Assembly: GCA_964428275.1 (NCBI GenBank) | Contig: CAYRXN010000031.1 | Location: 1 to 6,345 of the forward strand | DNA from: JALSRY01 sp964428275 | GTDB lineage: Bacteria; Planctomycetota; Phycisphaerae; UBA1845; Fen-1342 | Length of the DNA: 6,345 bases | Direction: 5' to 3' | Shown here: one piece after another, positions 1 to 6,345 of the stretch | Layout of the letters: every line of letters begins with the position of its first letter | Position numbering within the stretch: position 1 is the first letter of the stretch | The notes under the pieces: generated by a model | The model's database searches: none | What the model saw: the letters and a program-made list of their open reading frames with translations, nothing else | What the model was told of the DNA's origin: nothing | Program-made: the position numbers and the translations under genes

Positions 1-258
1 GAATTTCGACCGACTACGCGAGTGGATGGGGTCTACGCCATAGGGAGCCGAGCGGCGTCTGTGCCCCGTGCCGCGGGCAGCGGAGGCCGGGCGCGGCGCG
101 CCGTTGCGAAGGAAAAGCCGCTCGCGGACGATTCGCGGCGACCTCGACCTTTCCGGGGCGTAGAATACAGCAGAACCGGACGCAGGCCGCCGATACACAG
201 CTCGGGCCGGATGAGCGGCGTCCCGGGACGACGAAACGAACCATCAGGGTGATTCCGC
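1..258. other. Left-edge non-coding region upstream of the adaptor gene
   Basis: I see no complete gene here. Bases 2-40 read in frame 2 as NFDRLREWMGSTP, followed by a TAG stop at 41-43. The composition looks protein-like, so this may be the last codons of a gene that begins outside the window, but 13 residues are too few to be sure. Frame 1 stays open to base 252, but its translation is almost all Arg, Gly, Pro and Ala, as expected for GC-rich DNA read out of frame, so I do not call it. Bases 60-105 are extremely GC-rich and contain a small inverted repeat (TGCCC at 62-66 with GGGCA at 75-79) and the 10-base palindrome CGGCGCGCCG at 94-103. There is no T-run to support a classical terminator. 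Confidence 0.5.
161..166 (+). promoter_or_regulatory. Candidate -10 element for the adaptor gene
   Basis: TAGAAT matches the sigma-70 -10 consensus at five of six positions and sits in a locally AT-richer patch within GC-rich DNA. It would give a leader of roughly 85 bases before the ATG at 259. No acceptable -35 hexamer lies 16-18 bases upstream, so this is a suggestion only. Confidence 0.3.
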
Positions 259-1938
259 ATGCACTCCACCAGCACATCGGTTGCCGCCACGGTTCCGGAC
301 CATCGCGCGACTGTCTCGCGAAACCGGCGCTGGCGCTGGTTCCTTTTCGCCGGCGGCCTGGTACTGGCCGGCGCGCTTGTGGCCGCCCGCGGCCGTAACA
401 GCGCGTGGTTCCACCGCCTGCTCGGCGGCGACCCTGTCGATGCCTCGGCGCTGTACACGGTCGAACCCACCCGACTCGACATCACGCTGACGGAAACCGG
501 CGAGCTGCGGCCGCGCAAGTCGGTGAAGCTCAAGTGCGAGGTGGACGGCCAGCCCTCGATTCTGTTCGTCGTGGACGAAAGCACCCACGTCAGGAAGGGA
601 GACCTGCTGATCGAGCTGACGTCGGAATCGCTCACCGAACGACTCGAATCCGAACAGATGGAGGTAGACAAGCTCACCGAAGCGCTCGAGTCCGCCAAAG
701 CCGATCTGGAAATACAGCTCAACCAGAACCAAAGCGACATCGAGAAGGCCCAGATCGACGTCGAGGTGGCCGAGCTCGACCTGAAGAAATACATCGAAGG
801 CGACTTCCAGCAGCGGCTCAAGGAAATCGAGCTCGACATCCAGCGCACCAACATGGACATCGAGCGCAAGAAGATTGAACTGGATGAGAACACCGAGCTG
901 CTCGAGCGCGGCTGGGTCACACAGGTTCAGGTCGACCAGATCAAGTACGCCCTCGACGTGCTCGAGATGGAGCTTGCCCGCCACAACGAGGCCAAGCGGA
1001 TTCTGCTCGAATACGAAAAGCCGATGAATCTCAAGCAGAAGCAGTCGGCGCTCAATCGCGCCCGTGCGGCGCTCGAGGACCAGATCAAGCGCGCCAAGCA
1101 GCTCGCCCGCAAGAAACAGAGCGACGTCGATCGCAACACGACGCTGCTCAAACAGCGCCGCCGAAGGCTGGCCAAGTACGAAGAGCAGCTCAAGAACTGC
1201 AAGATCGTCGCCCCCTGCGACGGTGTCGTGCAGTATCCCAACGAAGGCGGCTGGCGTTTCTCGAGCAATACCATCGCGGTCGGCGAGACGGTCCGCAAGG
1301 GGCAGACGCTGCTCGAACTGCCCGATACCAGCCAGATGATCGTCAAGACGCGCATCCACGAGGCCGATCGCCACCTGGTCCGCGAAGGCATGCCCTGCCT
1401 GATCACGGTCACGGCCGCCCCCGGCAAGACGTTCACGGGCAAGATCAGCAAGATCGACAAGTTCGTGGACACCGAGAACCGCTGGCTCAACCCCAATCTC
1501 AAGGAACACGGCGCCGAGATCCTTCTCGACCCCACCGAAGTGCCGCTCTCCCCCGGCGAGAGTGCCGAGGTCAGGATCATCATCGCCTCGATCGACAACG
1601 CGCTGGCCGTGCCGGTGCAGTGCGTCTTTTCACGCGGCGCGCGCAGCTTCGTGTTCGTGGACAACGGCAGCGGCCCGCAGTTGCGCGAGGTGCGCATCGG
1701 CCGGGCCAACCCCACACTGGTCGAGGTGGTCGAAGGACTTCAGGCCGGCGACCACGTGCTCATGCAGGCCGACCCCAAGCTGATCGCCATGTTGCCCGAA
1801 GCCCGGTCGGCACCCGCAACTTCAGCCACAACGGGAAAACCCGGCGTGCCCCGCGCCCCCCGCCGCAAGGCCAGGCCACCTTCGCGCAGCACACGGCCAC
1901 GTGGCAGGCGCGGCGGCGCCACACGCTCCGGCCGATAG
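259..1938 (+). CDS. HlyD/RND-type periplasmic adaptor (membrane fusion protein)
   Basis: This 559-residue protein belongs to the membrane-fusion adaptors that bridge an inner-membrane pump and an outer-membrane channel across the periplasm. The order seen is: a basic N-terminus (RNRRWRW, 21-27), one membrane segment (about 28-43), the first half of a lipoyl-like domain (93-120, with VRKGDLLIEL), a very long coiled-coil hairpin (about 121-312), the second lipoyl half (315-355, IVAPCDG and VRKGQTLLELP), a beta-barrel and membrane-proximal part (356-514), and a basic Pro/Arg-rich tail (515-559). The hairpin tip E-x3-L-x6-T (210-221) aligns with the RLS motif used by TolC-binding adaptors, with R changed to E and S to T. 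The start is supported by AGGGTGA at 246-252, six bases before the ATG. KKYIEGDF (176-183) and EYEKP (251-255) are features I know from planctomycete members. No pump or outer-membrane gene lies downstream, since the next gene converges. The substrate cannot be told from sequence. The family call is firm; the tail may be poorly conserved. Confidence 0.9.
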   Translation: MHSTSTSVAATVPDHRATVSRNRRWRWFLFAGGLVLAGALVAARGRNSAWFHRLLGGDPVDASALYTVEPTRLDITLTETGELRPRKSVKLKCEVDGQPSILFVVDESTHVRKGDLLIELTSESLTERLESEQMEVDKLTEALESAKADLEIQLNQNQSDIEKAQIDVEVAELDLKKYIEGDFQQRLKEIELDIQRTNMDIERKKIELDENTELLERGWVTQVQVDQIKYALDVLEMELARHNEAKRILLEYEKPMNLKQKQSALNRARAALEDQIKRAKQLARKKQSDVDRNTTLLKQRRRRLAKYEEQLKNCKIVAPCDGVVQYPNEGGWRFSSNTIAVGETVRKGQTLLELPDTSQMIVKTRIHEADRHLVREGMPCLITVTAAPGKTFTGKISKIDKFVDTENRWLNPNLKEHGAEILLDPTEVPLSPGESAEVRIIIASIDNALAVPVQCVFSRGARSFVFVDNGSGPQLREVRIGRANPTLVEVVEGLQAGDHVLMQADPKLIAMLPEARSAPATSATTGKPGVPRAPRRKARPPSRSTRPRGRRGGATRSGR

Positions 1939-1975
1939 CCCCCCGCAGGCGAAGCACGACTTGCCCACCCAGCGA

Positions 1976-2018
1976 CCGGGCCACTTCGGCCCGGCCGGGG
2001 TCGTTGCCGGTTTCGGCA
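1976..2018. terminator. Paired GC-rich hairpins in the convergent gap
   Basis: Two perfect inverted repeats lie between the converging genes. CCGGGCC (1976-1982) pairs with GGCCCGG (1988-1994) around the 5-base loop ACTTC. TGCCG (2005-2009) pairs with CGGCA (2014-2018) around GTTT. A symmetric hairpin here could end transcription from both sides, as is common between tail-to-tail genes. Neither hairpin is followed by a T-run on either strand, so these are not textbook intrinsic terminators. The call rests on position and stem strength. Confidence 0.4.
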
Positions 2019-2046
2019 CCTTGTTTCCGCGCCGCCGCCGGCTGTG

Positions 2047-3777
2047 TCAGTGAGCCCAGGCCGGCAGAGCGCTCAAATCGACCCCCAGCATCGGGCCCGT
2101 CAGGAAATAGACCAGCAACGTGATGAGCACGACGCCGACCGCGTTGAGGATCAGCCCGGTTCGCACCATCCGCCCCATTTCCACCTTCCCCGAGCCGAAC
2201 ACGATCGCGTTGGGCGGCGTGGCCACGGGCAACATGAACGCGCACGAGGCCGAGATCGTCGCCGGCAGCATCAGCACCAGCGGATTGACGCCGACCGCCT
2301 GACTCACCTTGGCCAGGATCGGCAGCATGACCTGGGTGGTCGCGGTGTTGCTGGTGATTTCGGTCATGCCGGTCACGAGCGTGCACGTGGAAGCCGTCAG
2401 CACGAGCGGGTTGTGCAGCCCGAATTCGGCAAAGGCCGTGCCGCACCACAAGCTCAACCCGCTGGCCTTGAAACTGGCCGCGATGGAAAAACCGCCGCCG
2501 AACAGCAGCAGAATGCCCCACGGCAGCCGCTGTGCGGTCTCCCAGTTCATCAGGAAGCGCCGCCGACCGCTCTGGTCGGCCCCGGCGGGAATGATGAAAC
2601 AGAGCGTGGCCATCCCCAGCGCCACGACGGCGTCGTGGATGTAGCGGGCGTGGTAGCGGTGCGGGGCCCCGTCGGCGGGCGTGAGGGCGTGGTCGAGCAG
2701 CCAGGCCCAGCCGATGTTGTGCCCGCCGCCGACCGGAATGCTGCGCGTCATCCACAGCAGCGCCGTCGCGGCGAATACGGCCAGCATCCGCGTTTCGGGG
2801 CTCCGCATGGGCCCGAGCCTGGCGAGTTGCTCGCGGACGAGCTGCCGCCCCGCCCTGAAATGGCCGGTCTCGAACCGGCAGGCGATTCGCGTGATCACGA
2901 GCCAGGCGATCGGCAGGAACACCGCCACCAGGGGCAGGAACAGCAACATCCAGTGGCCGAAGCTGATCTCCGGGGCGGCGGGGTAGAGCGACCGGAGCTG
3001 TCCCTGGAAGACGATATTCGGCGGCGTTCCGATGGGCGTGCCCACGCCTCCGATGCTCGCGGAGTACGCGATGCCCAGCATCAGGGCGGCCGCGAAGTTC
3101 CGGCGGCTCTTTTCGCTGGTGTGCTCGCCCAGGCCCGCGAACGCGGCGATGACCGCCAACCCGATCGGCAACATCATCAAGGTGGTCGCCGTGTTGCTGA
3201 TCCACATGCTCAGAAACGCGGTCGCGATCATGAAGCCCAGCACGATCGTGGCCCGTCCGGTACCGACCACCTTGATGATGTACAAAGCGATGCGGCGATG
3301 GAGCCCCCATCGTTCCACGCCCAGCGCGATGATGAACCCGCCCATGAACAGGAAGACGTTCGGGTCGGCATAGGGGGCCGCGGCCGCCTTGATCGGCAGA
3401 ATCCCCAGCAGCGGGGCCAGCAACAACGGCAACAGCGACGTCACCGGGATCGGGATCGCGACGAAAACCCACCAGATCGCGACCAGCGCCGTCATCGCGG
3501 CCGCCCCCATCATGATCCGGGCGTGGGCGCTTACGGCGATGTTCTCCGCCTGCTGCCAGGCCGGCGAACCCGGGCTCGTATCGCCGGAACCGGTTGCGGC
3601 GAGCACAAGGCGCACATCGTCCGGTAACTGCGTGGCGAAGTGCGTGCGCGCGGCGCGCAGCATGCTCGCCGGCGGCGGCAACAGCAGCAGGGCAACGAAG
3701 ACCGTCAGCCCCAACCAGAATCCGACCCGGGCAGACCTGCTGGAATCACCATTGGCGGCGGAGCGAACATCGCGCAT
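2047..3777 (-). CDS. SLC13/DASS family sodium:anion (dicarboxylate or sulfate) symporter
   Basis: This 576-residue polytopic inner-membrane protein should import a divalent anion (dicarboxylate, or possibly sulfate) with sodium ions, as DASS/INDY transporters do. Both inverted repeats carry the sodium-site signature: SNTATT at 194-199 and again at 476-481, each followed by a hydrophobic MLPI helix. The matching unwound hairpin motifs are SIGGVGTPIGTPPN (241-254) and PVATPPNAIVFGSG (517-530), the latter resembling the family's conserved C-terminal signature. LPWGILLLFGGG (418-429) and the HDAVVAL segment (381-387) are also typical. The first membrane helix (about 18-36) is separated from the next (about 88-108) by a hydrophilic stretch of about 50 residues, which helps explain why it is longer than the compact bacterial members. 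The ATG is supported by AGAGGT on the minus strand (bases 3788-3783), five bases upstream. The gene is monocistronic within the window. The exact substrate cannot be settled from these motifs. Confidence 0.93.
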   Translation of the reverse strand: MRDVRSAANGDSSRSARVGFWLGLTVFVALLLLPPPASMLRAARTHFATQLPDDVRLVLAATGSGDTSPGSPAWQQAENIAVSAHARIMMGAAAMTALVAIWWVFVAIPIPVTSLLPLLLAPLLGILPIKAAAAPYADPNVFLFMGGFIIALGVERWGLHRRIALYIIKVVGTGRATIVLGFMIATAFLSMWISNTATTLMMLPIGLAVIAAFAGLGEHTSEKSRRNFAAALMLGIAYSASIGGVGTPIGTPPNIVFQGQLRSLYPAAPEISFGHWMLLFLPLVAVFLPIAWLVITRIACRFETGHFRAGRQLVREQLARLGPMRSPETRMLAVFAATALLWMTRSIPVGGGHNIGWAWLLDHALTPADGAPHRYHARYIHDAVVALGMATLCFIIPAGADQSGRRRFLMNWETAQRLPWGILLLFGGGFSIAASFKASGLSLWCGTAFAEFGLHNPLVLTASTCTLVTGMTEITSNTATTQVMLPILAKVSQAVGVNPLVLMLPATISASCAFMLPVATPPNAIVFGSGKVEMGRMVRTGLILNAVGVVLITLLVYFLTGPMLGVDLSALPAWAH

Positions 3778-3803
3778 GAGCTACCTCTTCGAGCTGGGCC
3801 GTT

Positions 3804-3835
3804 ATCATAAGCGATGCACCCCGCCGATGCGCATC
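3804..3835 (-). promoter_or_regulatory. Candidate promoter and overlapping palindrome for the symporter gene
   Basis: On the minus strand, bases 3809-3804 read TATGAT, five of six matches to the -10 consensus, inside the AT-rich patch TTATGATAAC. This would start transcription about 20 bases before the symporter ATG and leave room for its ribosome binding site. The -35 position has no good hexamer. Instead the perfect 10-base palindrome GATGCGCATC (3826-3835) overlaps where a -35 box would be, so it might bind an activator or repressor. This is inferred from position only. Confidence 0.35.
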
Positions 3836-4027
3836 TGCCGCCATTACCGGACGCCGGCACGCGTCGGCGACTTTTCCGTTGTCCGAGGCGGACCGCACCG
3901 GTAGACTCATGGTGTGGGAGTCCTGTACCGTTCTTTGCGCACGCTCAAATGAGACTGGTGCCGAACGGTTCTCCATGAGTGCTTGCGCAGCCGGAATGCT
4001 GCGGAAGTGGAGTCTGTCGTTGTTGCA

Positions 4028-4097
4028 TCGCTGCGAGCCGTGGAGGCGACGCGTCGTCTGATCCTGTGAACAGTTCAGTCTCGCCGGCAGCCGGCTG
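4028..4097. promoter_or_regulatory. Series of evenly spaced short palindromes upstream of the secreted-protein gene
   Basis: Three perfect inverted repeats lie in a row: CGACGCGTCG (4047-4056), TGAACAGTTCA with a single central base (4067-4077), and CAGCCGGCTG (4088-4097). Their centres (4051.5, 4072, 4092.5) are 20.5 bases apart, about two helical turns. A shorter one, TCGCTGCGA (4028-4036, centre 4032), lies 19.5 bases further upstream. The sequences differ, so they are not copies of one operator. They may be regulatory sites, RNA hairpins in a leader, or chance in GC-rich DNA. Confidence 0.25.
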
Positions 4098-4192
4098 GAT
4101 ACTGCAAGGGTTCGCGGACCTTACTGCGGCGCAGACATGATCATTCGCAGCATACCGAATGTCGCTCGCAATGAGAAAGGAGCATCGGACCC

Positions 4193-6345
4193 ATGAACAC
4201 CAAGTTGCAGATCTGTTTGCTTGCGCTGCCGCTGATGGCGATCGCGTTCGTCCCCGGCGCGGCGGCGCAGGAGGCCATCGGCGTCTCACCGGCCGGTGAC
4301 CAGGTTGCCACCGTAACCGTCGTTCCGCCTTCCGCCATCGAAGACAACTCGATCGTCGAGCAGCGGATGCGCGCCAATCCGATTCAGGAGGTCACGGCGC
4401 TGCCGACGTTGCACAAGGACAACGCCACCGAACCGGAGGTTTTCCGCGCCACGGTGGATTTCTCGCTGCCCGACGATGGATCGGGCCTGCGGGGGCTTGA
4501 GCAGGGCTGGAACTGCGGAAGTTCGGGCGCCGGTTTTCCGCCCGACCCGACGATGGCGTGTGGTCCTTCGCACCTGATCGTCGCCAACAACGTGTATTTC
4601 CGCATCTACACCAAGACCGGGACGCAGAATCTCGAATCGAGCTGGGCCGTGTTCTTTTCCAGCGTCAAACCGTCGGGCACGTTCACCAGCGACCCGAAGG
4701 TGATCTACGACCCCGACAGCGGTCGCTGGTTCATCATGATCCTGGCGATCCGCAGCTCGGATTACCACAGTTGGTACCTGGTCGGCGTGTCGGACGACTC
4801 CAATCCCAACGGAACCTGGATGAAGTACGCGTTCGACTCCACGCTCAACGGCGGCACCTCGACCAACTACTGGTCCGATTATCCCGGCCTGGGCGCCAGC
4901 GCCGACGCAATCTACATCACCGCGAACATGTTTTCGCAGAGCACTTTCGCGTTCCGCTACGTCAAGGTGCGCGTCTTTCCCAAGCAGCAACTGCTGGACT
5001 TTGAAACGACGATCACCTGGTCGGACATCTGGAGCATCACCGATCCCGGCGGCGGCAACGCTTTCGCGATCCAGCCGGCGCTGCACTACGGCGGCACCCC
5101 GGAGGCCCCCTTCCTGGTCGACACGAATCCATCGAGCAAGGTGAGCATCTTCGGCGTGAATGATCCGCTCGGCACGCCGTCGCTCAGCAAGGTCGCCATC
5201 ACCGTGACCAGCTATTCGTCACCACCCAACGCCGAGCAGCCCGGCGGCAATCCCACGCTCGATACCATCGACACGCGCGTGTTCAACGCCGTGTGGCGCA
5301 ACAGCAAGCTCTACTTCGCCCACAACCGCAGCCGCAACAACAACGCCGCGGCCAAGTGGTACATCGTCAATACCGCGAGCTGGCCGTCTACGGCGACGCT
5401 CGTGGCCGAGGGCACGATCAACGACAGCACCGTGAACCAGTGGTTCCCGACGGTCGCCGTGAACGCCAACGACACGCTCGCGGTCGGCTTCTGTCGTTCG
5501 AGTTCGAGCGAATACGCCTCGATGTTCTATGCCTATCGCACTGTTTTCGGAACGATGTCCGATCCCCTGCCGATCAAGCAGGGAACCGCCCACTACACCG
5601 GCGAGGGCGGCACGAACGTGCGCTGGGGCGACTACACCGGTACCGTCATCGACCCCGAGGACGATCTGTCCTTCTGGCACTACAACGAGTTCCCCCACCC
5701 GACTTCCTCCACGCAGTGGCGTACCCACGTACACCGCTTCACCACCAACGACTGCGTGCCGCCGGAGATCACGCAGCAGCCGGCGGCATCGCAGACGGTT
5801 TGCCAGGGCAGCACGGCGATGCTGTCGATCAGCGTGAGCACGCCGGGCGTGTCCTACCAGTGGCGGATCGGTAATACGGACCTGGCCGACGACGGCGTAC
5901 ACATCTTCGGCGCCACGACCAGCACGCTCAGCATCGCCAACGTGACGCCCGCCGACGAAGCGCCCGACTACAACTGTGTCGTCTCCGATCCGAACGACTG
6001 CACCGTGACGTCCAACGACTCCGAACTCCTGGTCGACACGGACGTCGCCAACATCCTCACCCAGCCGCAGGATGTCACGGTAACGGAGGGCGATCCGGCC
6101 GTTTTCTCGATCCAGGTTGAGAACGACATTCTGTACAACTACCAGTGGCGCATGAACGGCACCGACCTCACCGAAGGTGGCCGGTTCTCGGGCACGCAGA
6201 GCACCTCGCTGGTAATCATCCCGGCCGAGCTCGGCGACGACGGCGCCCAGTTCGACTGCGTCATCACGTACCAGCTCGGCGCGCAGTGCGCGATCACCTC
6301 CGACGCCGCAACGCTGACCGTCACGGCTTCGGGCAACGACTGCCC
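4193..6345 (+). CDS. Secreted beta-propeller-like protein with tandem Ig-like domains, 3' partial
   Basis: The reading frame is open from the ATG to the window end, giving 717 full codons and part of a Pro codon, with no stop. AAAGGAG at 4176-4182 supports the start. Residues 1-25 form a signal peptide (K4, hydrophobic 6-20, cleavage likely after AAA at 23-25), so the protein is exported. Residues about 105-516 resemble a beta-propeller-like module of secreted bacterial proteins: PPDPTMACGP (116-125), DPKVIYDPDSGRW (167-179), VGVSDDSNPNGTW (198-209), DYPGLG (229-234) and RWGDYTG with DPEDDLSFW (477-495). I know these motifs from uncharacterised exported proteins, and no catalytic residues are evident. 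Two Ig-like domains follow (about 523-614 and 618-711), each with a YQWR core (W557, W652) and a C before the last strands (C595, C689). A structural or adhesive surface role is an inference. The end GNDCP suggests a missing C-terminal module. Confidence 0.88.
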   Translation, partial: MNTKLQICLLALPLMAIAFVPGAAAQEAIGVSPAGDQVATVTVVPPSAIEDNSIVEQRMRANPIQEVTALPTLHKDNATEPEVFRATVDFSLPDDGSGLRGLEQGWNCGSSGAGFPPDPTMACGPSHLIVANNVYFRIYTKTGTQNLESSWAVFFSSVKPSGTFTSDPKVIYDPDSGRWFIMILAIRSSDYHSWYLVGVSDDSNPNGTWMKYAFDSTLNGGTSTNYWSDYPGLGASADAIYITANMFSQSTFAFRYVKVRVFPKQQLLDFETTITWSDIWSITDPGGGNAFAIQPALHYGGTPEAPFLVDTNPSSKVSIFGVNDPLGTPSLSKVAITVTSYSSPPNAEQPGGNPTLDTIDTRVFNAVWRNSKLYFAHNRSRNNNAAAKWYIVNTASWPSTATLVAEGTINDSTVNQWFPTVAVNANDTLAVGFCRSSSSEYASMFYAYRTVFGTMSDPLPIKQGTAHYTGEGGTNVRWGDYTGTVIDPEDDLSFWHYNEFPHPTSSTQWRTHVHRFTTNDCVPPEITQQPAASQTVCQGSTAMLSISVSTPGVSYQWRIGNTDLADDGVHIFGATTSTLSIANVTPADEAPDYNCVVSDPNDCTVTSNDSELLVDTDVANILTQPQDVTVTEGDPAVFSIQVENDILYNYQWRMNGTDLTEGGRFSGTQSTSLVIIPAELGDDGAQFDCVITYQLGAQCAITSDAATLTVTASGNDC

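Larger units (their letters stand above)
3778..4192. other. 415-base divergent intergenic region
   Basis: This gap lies between the outward-facing symporter and secreted-protein genes. The left end holds the symporter ribosome binding site and candidate promoter. The middle (about 3840-4020) shows nothing I can name, apart from the short stem CGCCG/CGGCG near 3852-3869. The right part holds the palindrome series described separately. GATACT (4098-4103) could be a -10 element for the downstream gene, with only a poor -35 (TTCAGT, 4074-4079). AAAGGAG at 4176-4182 is a strong ribosome binding site ten bases before the ATG at 4193. A 60-codon open frame at 3879-4061 lacks features of a real protein. 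I see no tRNA, riboswitch or known small RNA. Confidence 0.6.

Noticed and set aside
244..1509. Minus-strand open frame of 421 codons opposite the adaptor gene
   Set aside because: Its Leu/Asp/Val-rich pattern mirrors the Glu, Lys and Gln codons of the coiled coil on the other strand. The plus-strand adaptor is unambiguous.
1740..1938. Frameshift creating the basic tail of the adaptor
   Set aside because: Neither alternative frame over this stretch restores recognisable adaptor sequence, and the folded domain ends naturally near residue 514 before the tail begins.
1760..3472. Minus-strand open frame of 570 codons crossing both the adaptor end and the symporter
   Set aside because: It overlaps two well-supported genes in another frame and reads as low-complexity Arg/Gly/Ala sequence.
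2044..3627. Plus-strand open frame of 527 codons opposite the symporter gene
   Set aside because: It is rich in Arg, Gln, His, Asp and Gly with no domain or hydrophobic pattern. It lies antisense to a gene with clear SLC13 motifs, as expected for a GC-rich shadow frame.
3879..4061. 60-codon plus-strand open frame in the divergent gap
   Set aside because: There is no ribosome binding site, no recognisable motif, and composition typical of random GC-rich DNA. It runs through the palindromic region.
4067..4077. TGAACAGTTCA as a LexA/SOS box
   Set aside because: GAAC and GTTC half-sites are present, but one base separates them instead of the four of the known Gram-positive type box, and nothing nearby suggests a DNA-damage gene.
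4286..5902. Minus-strand open frames within the secreted-protein gene (4286-5086 and 5219-5902)
   Set aside because: The plus strand carries a signal peptide, a ribosome binding site and recognisable domains throughout. The minus frames have no start signal or known motif.
1..6345. Defence system, CRISPR array, mobile element or RNA gene
   Set aside because: I found no direct repeats with regular spacers, transposase or integrase motifs, terminal inverted repeats, or tRNA/rRNA signatures on either strand.

Overview
The window holds two complete genes and the 5' part of a third in GC-rich bacterial DNA. The best lineage guess is Planctomycetota, perhaps near Phycisphaerae. This rests on two things. 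The membrane-fusion adaptor has hallmarks I associate with the planctomycete HlyD-like adaptor family (KKYIEGDF, EYEKP, NCKIVAP, LPDTSQM, NPNLKE). The secreted protein breaks off at GNDCP, which in many planctomycete exported proteins leads into a C-terminal Asp-rich dockerin/EF-hand-like repeat. Both points come from family knowledge, not from a search.

Layout. Bases 1-258 hold no convincing gene, only a possible 13-residue tail of an upstream gene and a candidate promoter. Bases 259-1938 (+) encode a 559-residue HlyD/RND-type periplasmic adaptor with a very long coiled-coil hairpin and an Arg/Pro-rich tail. A 108-base convergent gap holds two small GC-rich hairpins. Bases 2047-3777 (-) encode a 576-residue SLC13/DASS sodium:anion symporter with both SNT motifs intact. 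A 415-base divergent gap (3778-4192) separates it from the third gene and contains evenly spaced short palindromes. From 4193 to the window end (+) runs an exported protein of unknown function: signal peptide, beta-propeller-like domain, then two Ig-like domains. It is cut off by the window edge.

The three genes do not form an operon: genes 1 and 2 converge, and genes 2 and 3 diverge. All three act at or outside the inner membrane, but nothing in the sequence ties them into one pathway. I see no CRISPR array, insertion sequence, tRNA, rRNA, phage gene or recognisable defence system. The points most worth a second look are the adaptor's hairpin, cysteines and tail, its missing pump, the domain layout and likely missing C-terminus of the secreted protein, and the palindrome series before it.
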